In this document: positions 27,601 through 35,694 of the stretch, piece by piece
Layout: each line of letters starts with the position of its first letter
Position numbering within the stretch: the first letter of the stretch is position 1
Program-made: the position numbers and the translations under genes
Assembly (NCBI RefSeq): GCF_045865695.1
Contig: NZ_BAACAP010000223.1
Coordinates: 33,315 to 97,314, forward strand
DNA length: 64,000 nucleotides
DNA from: Scytonema sp045865695
Lineage (GTDB): Bacteria > Cyanobacteriota > Cyanobacteriia > Cyanobacteriales > Nostocaceae
Direction: 5' to 3'
Notes under the pieces: model-generated
Told to the model about the DNA's origin: nothing
The model's input: the letters and a program-made list of their open reading frames with translations, nothing else
Databases searched by the model: none

Positions 27601-28086
27601 GTGAGTTCCATATTGGTAGTTTCAATCCCGCAAGCGGGTTTCATTCAATAGAAAGTTTGACTATGATCAAGTTGCAATTCCAAGCAATCCGTTTCAATCC
27701 CGCAAGCGGGTTTCATTCAATAGAAAGGCAGGTCGGAACACAGATGATAGGACGGGTAGTTGTTTCAATCCCGCAAGCGGGTTTCATTCAATAGAAAGAA
27801 CCGTCGCTGGACAGTTGAGCAATGGCGATCCATTTGTTTCAATCCCGCAAGCGGGTTTCATTCAATAGAAAGCGTGCTTGAGATAAAAATGAATATAGGA
27901 ATGACGCGTTTCAATCCCGCAAGCGGGTTTCATTCAATAGAAAGCCAAGATTCATAAAAAGTGTCGTCATTTTGCGCTTGTTTCAATCCCGCAAGCGGGT
28001 TTCATTCAATAGAAAGACAAGAATCCCACCCATGTTAGCCCATTGACTAGTTTCAATCCCGCAAGCGGGTTTCATTCAATAGAAAG
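24604..28086 (-). CRISPR. CRISPR array 3 (48 repeats, 47 spacers)
   Basis: The first repeat is at 24604-24640 and the last at 28050-28086, with period 69-76 bp and spacers of about 33-39 bp. The plus-strand form starts GTTTCAATCCCGCAAGCGGG and ends TTTCATTCAATAGAAAG. It differs from array 2 repeats by one base (T to C). The leftmost repeat still has the array-2 form TTTCATTTAATAG and a degenerate start GTTTTAATCCC. The leader is on the right (28087 on), so transcription is leftward and the newest spacers are at the right. It is the longest array in the window and sits on the far side of the WYL gene from the cas operon. Spacer 25442-25476 forms a terminator-like hairpin. Confidence 0.98.
25442..25476 (-). 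terminator. Spacer in array 3 that reads as an intrinsic terminator
   Basis: The spacer has arms AAACCGTTCTG (25445-25455) and CAGAACGGTTT (25463-25473), an 11-bp perfect stem with a 7-nt loop. In the direction of array transcription (leftward) the stem is followed by a run of six U (A run 25442-25447 on the plus strand, partly shared with the stem). That is the layout of a rho-independent terminator, probably captured from the target genome. Confidence 0.7.
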
Positions 28087-28300
28087 GGCAGCCTACGAAA
28101 GCTAACAATAGACCCGCCTCCACAACCATTTTTGGCGGGACTGTTTTAAAAGTCCATTCTAGCTTTCGCGAACCTACTCTGTGCTCATAACTCAAATGCC
28201 GAAACTATTGCTTTGTCTAGGTTCTGACGTTTTGGCAGGAGATGGGAGGTTTTTGCCGGTGCTTTGCCCTGCCAAAAAATTTGGCAGACCATTAACAATA
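28087..28300 (-). promoter_or_regulatory. CRISPR leader 3
   Basis: It shares ordered blocks with leaders 1 and 2: CCATTTTTGGCGGGACTGTT, AAAAGTCCATTCTAGCTTTCG, CTCTGTGCTCATA, TTGTCTAGGTTCTGACGTTT and GTGCTTTGCCCTGCCAAAAA. It is closer to leader 2 than to leader 1. One G-tract has changed (GGCAGGAGATGGGAGG in place of the usual GGCGGGAGGTGGGGGG). Confidence 0.85.
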
Positions 28301-28331
28301 TCATAAGGTTATTATGTTTTGCTGTCGAGTT
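28301..28331 (-). pseudogene. Scar of the cas2 3' end next to leader 3
   Basis: On the minus strand CTCGACAGCAAAACATAATA and the following CCTTATGATATTG align with the end of the live cas2 gene (CTCGACAGCAAGACACAATA, then ATATTATGATATTAG). The frame is broken by small indels. As with array 1, the leader was copied together with the tail of cas2. Confidence 0.7.
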
Positions 28332-28412
28332 TACCAAGCATAAGATGGCTAGCATCGTCAAACAGCCGTGCGATGAAGCAGTTATTCAATCCTTGGAGAT
28401 TAAATATTCCGC

Positions 28413-29327
28413 TTAATCCACAATTTTTGGTTCAAGATGTTCTGCTAAAAAGTGTTCCAAATCCGCTAGAGTGGTGAAATCTAGCAGGGCTTCGCTGAGG
28501 TCTTCGAGTACCGAAAGCGGGAGTGTAGAGAGCAGCGAGCGCATCTCATCAGAAAGTTCAAGTCCCAATCGGCGCGTTAACAGTCGAGTAATCAGCGCGA
28601 GTGCTTCCACAACTCGTCCTTCAACTCGTCCTTCAACTCGTCCTTCAACTCGTCCTTCTTCCTTCGCTTCCCGAATTGCCCGTGGCTCTTGAGTCAAATC
28701 CAGTCCTAGCATTGCCCTAATCTCCGCTTGACTTATATTGGCAAACTTATAGACCATTATAGAAGTAATAATATCGATGATGTTCCCTCGTTCTCTGGCT
28801 GTAAACTCCTCTTGCTCGGTTCGCGAAAGCAATTGCCGTGCCAATTCTGGGGCTTGAGCTTCTGGTGTGATTGTCAATACCGTTGCTGCTACCGTTACAG
28901 GTAGTGAGCGCACATCTGTTAACTCATCAAGGTAAATTCGATGCACTTGTTCGCCATTGAGCAGCGAACGATGGGGATAGACTTTGCTCTGTTCGATACT
29001 GCGTGATGGGTAAATGACTACTGCTTGCCAATCGTCAAACTGATTGCAATTGCGGTAAAAATATAACAATGATTCACCAAACAACCGTTCGTAGAGTTCC
29101 TCATCCTTTTGAAACTGAACCTCACAGAAATAAACGGTTCCCGGTTCCGAATCTGGTGGCAGAAATACCCCATCAATCTCGAACTTCGGTTCCTTAACCG
29201 CGACACAATCAAACCGATACTCTTGTGCGTTATTCGGTCGGTCACCAATCAAGTCAAAGAGCAATTGGGGGAATCTCTGAAACATCTGATAAAAAATGGG
29301 GTCACGCCGCATACTGCTTATACTCAA
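28413..29327 (-). CDS. Rpn family / DUF2887-like PD-(D/E)XK nuclease, copy 3
   Basis: 304 residues, nearly identical to copy 2 (10145-11035). The nuclease core has D52 (KFEIDGVFLPP) and E69-x-Q71 (FCEVQFQKD). The DUF4351-like C-terminus ends HLEPKIVD as in copy 2. The linker has four EGRV units, encoded by four 12-bp repeats ACTCGTCCTTCA at 28612-28659. Its 3' flank (28354-28412) and 5' flank (TCAATCAACTTGAGTCAGTT) match those of copy 2. It lies between leader 3 and array 4, and both copies look intact and translatable. Confidence 0.85.
   Translation of the reverse strand: MSISSMRRDPIFYQMFQRFPQLLFDLIGDRPNNAQEYRFDCVAVKEPKFEIDGVFLPPDSEPGTVYFCEVQFQKDEELYERLFGESLLYFYRNCNQFDDWQAVVIYPSRSIEQSKVYPHRSLLNGEQVHRIYLDELTDVRSLPVTVAATVLTITPEAQAPELARQLLSRTEQEEFTARERGNIIDIITSIMVYKFANISQAEIRAMLGLDLTQEPRAIREAKEEGRVEGRVEGRVEGRVVEALALITRLLTRRLGLELSDEMRSLLSTLPLSVLEDLSEALLDFTTLADLEHFLAEHLEPKIVD
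28612..28659. repeat. 12-bp tandem repeat inside Rpn copy 3
   Basis: Four units of ACTCGTCCTTCA (the last ends CTTCT) encode the EGRV linker. The matching place has two units in copy 2 (about 10344-10367) and one in copy 1 (about 4480-4492). Unit number changes keep the reading frame. Confidence 0.9.
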
Positions 29328-29461
29328 TCAACTTGAGTCAGTTTACTATCAAATGACTTTCAATATGCACTTGTCGAAGGAGAGGATGTTTGAAAAAGTA
29401 TAAATAGTAAAATATCACACCATTTAACCTGCCATCATCCGTATCATAGCAATGACTGAGG

Positions 29462-29720
29462 GTTTCAATCCCGCGAACGGGTTTCATGTAATAGAAAGAT
29501 TCAAGCTGTTTTGAGAATCCTTGATAAAACTTATAGTTTCAATCCCGCGAACGGGTTTCATGTAATAGAAAGATGAAAGTGCAATTTCTTTAGCTAACGC
29601 ACTTGCTAGTTTCAATCCCGCGAACGGGTTTCATGTAATAGAAAGTTTAGGATCTTCGTAATTATCTAAGTCATCAGTTGCACGTTTCAATCCCGCGAAC
29701 GGGTTTCATGTAATAGAAAT
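29462..29720 (-). CRISPR. CRISPR array 4 (4 repeats, 3 spacers), no leader
   Basis: 37-bp repeats start at 29462, 29536, 29609 and 29684. The plus-strand form starts GTTTCAATCCCGCGAACGGG and ends TTTCATGTAATAGAAAG. The last repeat ends AGAAAT and runs straight into a broken ATPase gene instead of a leader. The position relative to Rpn copy 3 (135 bp from its start) copies that of array 2 to Rpn copy 2 (100 bp). It is a cut-off array that could be transcribed only from outside. Confidence 0.95.
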
Positions 29721-30719
29721 GGCAACAAGTAGCGAATTCAGCAATTGATGGTTTCAGGGCGTCATTAGAACTTGGATTAGCGATCGCCAATCGTCTTGCT
29801 AAGTCAGTGACTAGCATCAGTAACATCTTTTCACCATCTGAGAGTTTCTCTAACCTTAAATCCTGAGAATTTTTTGTAATAATCAATGAAGGGTAACTAG
29901 AAATTTGACTAAAATTTAAATCCCTTTCTTGACGAGGAAACTTACGACGAGGCAAGGGCGAGGGGAGTAACTAGAAATTTGACTAAAATTTAAATCCCTT
30001 TCTATTGTCGATCTAACTACTCGTAAATTAGAAAAATGACTGTTAGAAAATCTTTCTAAAAATTCAATAATAGCTCTTCTTACAATTTCTAATTTTAAGT
30101 TTCTATAATCCCGATTTTCTCTTAATCTAATTTCATTCTCATAATCCTCCTCTTCTTTAAACCAATCAAAAAAATCCTGAAAATCATTGACTCCAGTAGA
30201 GAAAGCTTTTTCATAAGCATAAAACTAATAATGTGCTTCTTTTTTAATTTTACTGTCGCTCTTGGTACTAAAGGTATAAGGATTTTTCAAAACCATTCTA
30301 TGTGTTTGATAATAGACCATTACTGGTAAATTCAAGCTAGGATTGTATTGTAAATTTTCTTGTAATTGTTTTATATAGTTATTAATTTCATTATAGTTGC
30401 TTAAATTTTGTTGTTTGTGTTCAAATTCTTGAACCATTGTCCAAGATAATCTTTCTTGCTCTTCTGTAACAATAGTTATAGTATTAGCAGTAAAATCAGA
30501 ATGAATATTTATATCATTTTCTGTCAGCCGCACTTCTACTTTTCTGCTCTTGCGAAGTCTAGCTACAAATTGAGCTAGCATTATCGCTATGCAATCTAGA
30601 ATCGATGACTTTCCTGCACCGTTGATGCCAATTAATACAATTAAATTGGATTGAGGGAAATTTAAGATAACTTCCCTCAATCCTCTAAAATTTTGTACGT
30701 GCAGCTTTTCAATATACAT
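29721..30719 (-). pseudogene. AAA/RecF-like ATPase, broken and truncated by array 4
   Basis: The start MYIEKLHVQNFRGLREVILN is followed by the P-loop GINGAGKSSILDC near residues 32-44. The frame hits a TAG at about 30225 (KEAHY then stop) and goes on in the same frame (FYAYEKAFSTGVNDFQDFFD ... RNLKLEIVRRAIIEFLERFS). A 74-bp tandem duplication (units beginning 29893 and 29967) then shifts the frame. The signature LSDGEKMLLMLVTDLARRLA appears after it. The gene ends within NDALK, where the CRISPR array begins; the Walker B part is missing. Similar single-chain ATPases are found in defence gene pairs, but no partner gene remains here. Confidence 0.85.
29893..30003. repeat. 74-bp tandem duplication inside the ATPase remnant
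   Basis: GTAACTAGAAATTTGACTAA and the following AATTTAAATCCCTTTCT occur at 29893-29929 and again at 29967-30003. The offset of 74 bp is not a multiple of three, so it frameshifts the ATPase gene. Confidence 0.9.
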
Positions 30720-30834
30720 GATTACTATCTGGTACTAAATTCTTAAGGTACTATCCTTCATCATGATAAAATTCAGTAGGTAAATCTCAAATTTCATTTG
30801 TGGAATTGAAACGAGCGATCGCCGTATCGAACCA

Positions 30835-30897
30835 TTACTCAGAAATCTGCGTGAATCCAAAAGCCTCATACAAATGGCAGCTGATGGAGTGATTCAT
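30835..30897 (-). pseudogene. Possible GNAT acetyltransferase C-terminal remnant
   Basis: Twenty codons read MNHSISCHLYEAFGFTQISE and a stop, close in pattern to the last helix-strand of GNAT enzymes (an N-x-x-S/A-x-x-LY-x-x-x-GF motif). No upstream part remains, because the aldo/keto reductase stop is 5 bp away on the right. The identification rests on this short stretch alone. Confidence 0.4.
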
Positions 30898-30901
30898 ACC
30901 G

Positions 30902-31750
30902 CTACAACATTTCCAGAGGAACAGGTTTTGTTGGCGGAGGGAAGGCGGTATCCAGGGTAGCCAGTTCTTCGGTACTTAGTTTCAGCTCCAAAGCAGCGTA
31001 GTTCTGCTCCACGTGGGTAATGCGACTGGACTTTGGAATCACGATCGCATTTTCCTGATGCAAGAGCCACGCGATCGCCACTTGAGCCGGCGTCACCCCT
31101 CGCTGTTGAGCGATTGACTGTAGCGTCCGATTGTTCAGCAGACGACCTTGCTCAATGGGGGAATACGCCATATTTGGGATACCTCGTTGTCTGCACCACG
31201 GTAGCAGATCCCATTCAATGCCCCGTCGCATCAGATTATAAAGGACTTGATTGGTAGCAATTGCTTTCCCACTGCTTAATTGGCTAGCTTCTTCCATATC
31301 CTCAACATCAAAATTGCTGACGCCGTAGCTGCGAATTTTGCCTGCTTGCTGAAGCCTCTCAAAGGCGTCTAGCGTCTCCGCCAGTGGGATAGAACTGCGC
31401 CAATGCAGCAAATAAAGGTCAAGATAGTCAGTTTTTAGCCGTTTCAAGGAGCGATCGCAGGCAGCGATCGCTCCTTGCTGTGAAGCGTTGTGGGGATAAA
31501 CTTTACTCACTAAGAAGACTTCGGAACGACGATCTCTAATGGCTTCGGAGATCGCTTCTTCAGCACCGCCTTCACCGTACATTTCTGCAGTGTCAATCAG
31601 GGATAAACCCAGGTCAAGCCCGTGGCGCAGGGCATCGATTTCACTCTGGCGATTTCTGTTGTTTTCTCCCATCCGCCAGGTACCCATACCAAGGACTGGA
31701 ATAGATTGTCCGGAAGGTAATTTAAGAGTTCGCACAGCTGTCTCCATCAA
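30902..31750 (-). CDS. Aldo/keto reductase
   Basis: 282 residues with the (beta/alpha)8 AKR pattern. The catalytic tetrad is visible: D53 and Y58 in LIDTAEMYGEG, K83 in LVSKVYP, and H116 in YLLHWRS. The NADPH-binding end has IPKSSRITHVEQN. It reduces aldehydes or ketones; the substrate cannot be predicted. Two adjacent ATGs (31750 and 31747) could serve as start. There is no obvious operon partner; the gene stands alone between the ATPase remnant and the ABC permease. Confidence 0.92.
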   Translation of the reverse strand: MMETAVRTLKLPSGQSIPVLGMGTWRMGENNRNRQSEIDALRHGLDLGLSLIDTAEMYGEGGAEEAISEAIRDRRSEVFLVSKVYPHNASQQGAIAACDRSLKRLKTDYLDLYLLHWRSSIPLAETLDAFERLQQAGKIRSYGVSNFDVEDMEEASQLSSGKAIATNQVLYNLMRRGIEWDLLPWCRQRGIPNMAYSPIEQGRLLNNRTLQSIAQQRGVTPAQVAIAWLLHQENAIVIPKSSRITHVEQNYAALELKLSTEELATLDTAFPPPTKPVPLEML

Positions 31751-31856
31751 CTCAAGTTACGTTTTCACCGCTCCTAACTATATTAAGTAATATCATGTTC
31801 GGATGAACGCTTACGTTGGGTAACACGAGCATTCAAAAAAACAGAAACCCAAGCAT

Positions 31857-33110
31857 TTAATCACTTCTTAAAGCGACAATAGGGTCTAATTTTGCTGCAT
31901 TGCGTGCAGGTATAACCCCAGCCAATAGCCCCACCACGAACGAAAGTCCAAAACCAACCATCGCTGACCAAGGTGCAACGATAAAAGGAAACCCAAACAC
32001 AAAGGCTGCTAAAGCTGCAATACAAACACCAGTTCCAGTACCAATACAACCTCCTACTGTAGAGATCGCAATCGCTTCTATCAAAAATTGGTTGAGAATG
32101 ACCGAATATGTAGCTCCTACAGCTTTGCGAATCCCAATTTCTCGCGTTCTTTCCACAACAGAAACCAGCATAATATTAGCAATCCCAATCCCTCCAACTA
32201 TTAACGAAATACTGGCGATCGCAACTACCATAACCGTACACAAACCCACAATACTGCTAAAAGTATTAATAATATCCGCTTGGCTGGTAATTTTAAAATC
32301 ATCAGCTTGTGGTGGATAAATATTGTGACGCAAACGCAAAAGATTAGTCACTTGAAACTGGGCTGCATCTAAAGTTTCGCGATCGCTAGCTTTAATCAAA
32401 ATCCCATCAACAGAAACACTAGATAAAGCATTTCTCCCAACCAATCTTGCTGACATACTGCTTAAAGGAATATAAACTTGGTCATCTCGATCCATTGGAC
32501 CGAGAGCACCCTTAGCTTCCATCACCCCTATCACCTTATAAGCATCTCCTTGAATGCGGATTCTTTCACCGATTACCTTAACACCTTCTTTAAAAAGAGT
32601 TTTTTGAACCGTTGGACCTAAAACAACAACTTGCCTCGCTGCCTCTAGTTCCTCTTGGTTAAAAAATCTTCCTTGTTGGGGGTAAGTATTTCTTAGTTCA
32701 GGATAATTTAAATCCGTACCGTAAACGGTTGTTGAAGTATTTTGTCCTCCATAAACCACCTGTGCTGTCCACTGCAAGTAAGCGGACACCCTCTCTGCTG
32801 AAGGTGCTTGCTTTGCGATCGCTTTAGCATCCTCCCATGTTAACGTACTTGCAGATCCCTGTCCTTGACTGATATTTCCGTTTCTAGCAGCACCAGCAAA
32901 AACTTGCAGAATATTTGTACCCAAGGCTTGTATTTCCCTTTCAACTCCCTTTTGCACGCCTTGACCAACAGAAGTAATCGAAATCACTGAAGATATCCCA
33001 ATAATTACACCAAGCATAGTCAATCCCGTGCGTAATTTATTGCTCCATAATGCTTCTATTGCAATTGAAAACATTTCTAAAATTGCTACGTTACGGTAAC
33101 TAGCCATCAT
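31857..33110 (-). CDS. MacB-type ABC transporter permease
   Basis: 417 residues from the ATG at 33108-33110 (MMASYRNVAILEMF). A longer frame to 33173 would begin with residues encoded by an intergenic repeat (SIQNRKSKIQN), so it was rejected. There is one transmembrane helix near residues 22-45 (LTMLGVIIGISSVISI), a large periplasmic MacB-PCD domain, then three C-terminal helices (VVAIASISLIVGGIGIANIM onward), the FtsX/MacB topology. It lacks an ATPase domain, as in cyanobacterial DevBCA-like exporters. The membrane fusion protein lies 350 bp upstream on the same strand. Confidence 0.92.
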   Translation of the reverse strand: MMASYRNVAILEMFSIAIEALWSNKLRTGLTMLGVIIGISSVISITSVGQGVQKGVEREIQALGTNILQVFAGAARNGNISQGQGSASTLTWEDAKAIAKQAPSAERVSAYLQWTAQVVYGGQNTSTTVYGTDLNYPELRNTYPQQGRFFNQEELEAARQVVVLGPTVQKTLFKEGVKVIGERIRIQGDAYKVIGVMEAKGALGPMDRDDQVYIPLSSMSARLVGRNALSSVSVDGILIKASDRETLDAAQFQVTNLLRLRHNIYPPQADDFKITSQADIINTFSSIVGLCTVMVVAIASISLIVGGIGIANIMLVSVVERTREIGIRKAVGATYSVILNQFLIEAIAISTVGGCIGTGTGVCIAALAAFVFGFPFIVAPWSAMVGFGLSFVVGLLAGVIPARNAAKLDPIVALRSD

Positions 33111-33460
33111 ATCATTTTGGATTTTAGATTTTCGATTCTGGATTGAGCAAGTGTTACTTGAAATGAATTTCATTCAACTATCGAACTCCTATTTGATATT
33201 TGATTTTTGAACTACACGTAAGTAAGGCTATGCCACATACATAATTTTTTGTAAATTATGAATTATGAATTTTTTATTCACAGATAGATGTAATACAAAA
33301 TGGTAATCAATCTTCTTGTTTGCTAGAAAACCAAAATCCACGCATCCAAAATCTAAAATCTAAAATCACTTAATCCAAAATCTAAGTGACACCCAATAAT
33401 TCCGTTAAATGTTGGGTTTCGTTCCTCAACCCAACCTACCAAAATCCACGCATCTAAAAT
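33111..33460. repeat. Intergenic repeats between fusion protein and permease
   Basis: The gap holds several ATCTAAAATC/ATCCAAAATC units (about 33340-33385 and 33441-33470) and a hairpin element at 33384-33439 containing GTTGGGTTTCGTTCCTCAAC. The latter occurs inverted at 57727-57782. No gene for an ABC ATPase is present in this gap. Confidence 0.8.
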
Positions 33461-34930
33461 CTAAAATCCTTTTGGAATACTGAGCAATACCTTCTCATCT
33501 CCTTTCAAGCCAGATCGAATTTCAGTCAAGTTTTCTACCGTAACGCCAATTTCAACAGGTACAAACACGGGTATATTATCAATACCAGCCACTAACACAC
33601 CCGTTAAATTGTCTCGACGCACAACTGCTGCAGTGGGAACAACTAAGGTATCTTTCAATCGCTCGACTTGGAACTGTGCTTCTACATTCATCCCAGATTT
33701 CAGCAACTTTTCGGAATCAGAAATAATTGTCACTTTGACTTCAAAACTAGTGACATTCTGCTCTACTGTTGCTTGGGCAGCAATTTGACTGACTTGACCC
33801 TCAAAAGTTTCTCCTGGATAAGCATCTGCTGCAATCGTGACTTTCTGACCGAGGCGTATCTTAGCAATGTTTGTTTCAGCAACATTTGTGACAACCTGAT
33901 TTGTAGAAGCTAGGGACAAGATAGAAGAAGAGAGTGCGGAAGAAACAGAACTTGCTGAGGTTGTGGGAGTCACAACAGATCCAGGATCGGCAAACTTTTT
34001 AGTCACAACGCCATCAAAAGGGACGCGAATGATAGTATCGTTGATTTGTGTTTGAACGTTTTGTAACGAACCACGAGCAGAAATCACTTGAGCGCGTGCT
34101 GCATCAATATCTTCTTTGCGTGTCCCTGCTTCTAACAGTGTCAGTGCGTGCTTTCTTTGCCTAGCGACAGCCCGTGCTTGTTCGATATCTTCTTGACGCG
34201 ATCCTTCTTTTTGCAATGCTAGTGCTTGCTGTAGTTCCATAACTTGAGCTTGGGCGCTGTCTCGATCTGCACGTTTTTGATTTAGAGTCTGAAGGGAAAT
34301 AGCACCAGCATTATACAGATTTTTATTGCGCCGAAAGTCGTCTTCTGCTTTTCTCAAATTAGCTCTAGCACTTTTTAAGCGTGCTTCTGCTTGAGCAATT
34401 TCTTGAGGGCGGTGACCGACAATGACTTTTTGTAAATTTGCTAACGCCTCATCTAGTTGAGCCTTTGCTTGAGCAATTTCTTCAGGACGGTTACCCGCAA
34501 TCAATTTTTGCAAATTCGCTTCCGCTTGTGCCAATTGTCCTCGTGCTTGCATGAGTTGTCCTTGAAGATTCGAGTCATCCATGTAAGCGATCGCTTGCCC
34601 TTTTTTAACAGTATCTCCCTCTTGTACGAGTAGTGTTTTCAGTACACCCGCATTTTTGGGACTAATATTAATTGCTCTTTCTGGTTTAATAGTTCCATTT
34701 GCAGAAACTGTTACTGGTAGGCTTTGCCTTTCTACGGGAACAGTTAAAATCCTCCTAATGGCTTCTTGACGGGGGACAACAACCACTTGGCGATAAACAA
34801 CATAGCTCATTCCACCCAAAAGAAAAGGGATGAGTAGCCAAGGTAGCCAATTAGTAGTGCTTTGTTTCTTGAGAGGTTTTTTTCGTAATAGTTTTGAGGG
34901 ATTTACTGATTTTGATGTATCAAGTGTCAT
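33461..34930 (-). CDS. HlyD/MacA-like membrane fusion (periplasmic adaptor) protein
   Basis: 489 residues from the ATG at 34928-34930 (MTLDTSKSVNPSKLL); an upstream ATG at 34984 would add 18 residues. A transmembrane anchor (WLPWLLIPFLLGGMSYVVYR) lies near residues 30-50. A lipoyl-like domain, long coiled coil with repeated AQAKAQLDEA/AQAEARLKSA heptads, and a beta-barrel (RVPFDGVVTKKFADPG) follow. It joins an inner-membrane ABC exporter to an outer-membrane channel. It is first in the leftward pair with the permease at 31857-33110. Confidence 0.92.
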   Translation of the reverse strand: MTLDTSKSVNPSKLLRKKPLKKQSTTNWLPWLLIPFLLGGMSYVVYRQVVVVPRQEAIRRILTVPVERQSLPVTVSANGTIKPERAINISPKNAGVLKTLLVQEGDTVKKGQAIAYMDDSNLQGQLMQARGQLAQAEANLQKLIAGNRPEEIAQAKAQLDEALANLQKVIVGHRPQEIAQAEARLKSARANLRKAEDDFRRNKNLYNAGAISLQTLNQKRADRDSAQAQVMELQQALALQKEGSRQEDIEQARAVARQRKHALTLLEAGTRKEDIDAARAQVISARGSLQNVQTQINDTIIRVPFDGVVTKKFADPGSVVTPTTSASSVSSALSSSILSLASTNQVVTNVAETNIAKIRLGQKVTIAADAYPGETFEGQVSQIAAQATVEQNVTSFEVKVTIISDSEKLLKSGMNVEAQFQVERLKDTLVVPTAAVVRRDNLTGVLVAGIDNIPVFVPVEIGVTVENLTEIRSGLKGDEKVLLSIPKGF

Positions 34931-35040
34931 TTTTAGTTTTGTGTAGAAAGAAGGGCTACCAAAAGACACTGCTGCCTGATTCAAAATAACTATAATCTGA
35001 CAACCATACAGTCAAGATTGATGCTGTTTGTTGAATCTTA

Positions 35041-35694
35041 AGCATTTATTTCAATAGTTTCTGCGCTTTGACTTATGTTCAATTCTTGATTCCATGTAGC
35101 GAGAGAAATGCCGATTAACACCACTATGTTAGAACTAGTTTTCATAAATAACTTGGGTCGCAAGTCCTAATTTAATCAGTGACTAAGGTACTATGACAAG
35201 TGAGCGGTTAATTCCTATACTCGAACATATAGCAATCCTAAATTATCGGCGCAATGAGGCGGCAGCAATCGCGTCGGGTGTCTAGGATGCGATCGGCACA
35301 GAGCCGCGTAATTTTAAGACATTCGCCCACGACTACGCCACGATGTTTAGCTGACGGATATCGTCGCTGTCTGCGTCAGATGAAGATCGGTTTGCACTCT
35401 GCTGGTTAAAAGGGGGTTGTCAAAACGGATTTAGTCTCAGTCTACCACGCGAGGCAGAGCCTCGCTAGTTGCATTCCCAGGCGGAGCCTGGGAACGAGAG
35501 GGGGATACAGTATCACTATAAATTTAAGTGGTATTTATAAATTAAAGTATAAAATTATATAAAAATATAAATTATACGTAAATAGACTGTCAGGCGGAAA
35601 ATCTAAATGAGGGTTAAATTTTGCTGCCGTCTATAGGGGAAATCGTTTAAGCTAGCTGACAGATTCCTTTAATTTTTGGCGAAGGGGCGGTAGT
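35041..35694. other. Intergenic region with palindromic repeats
   Basis: 650 bp without a convincing gene. It contains CGAGGCAGAGCCTCG (35450-35464) and the hairpin TTCCCAGGCGGAGCCTGGGAA (35474-35494), interspersed palindromes that recur near 43580-43740. AT-rich sequence at 35515-35580 precedes the TPR gene and may hold its promoter. Confidence 0.6.

Noticed and set aside
33111..33173. N-terminal extension of the MacB-type permease
   Set aside because: The added residues are encoded by ATCTAAAATC-type intergenic repeats; the paired ATGs at 33105-33110 fit the family start.
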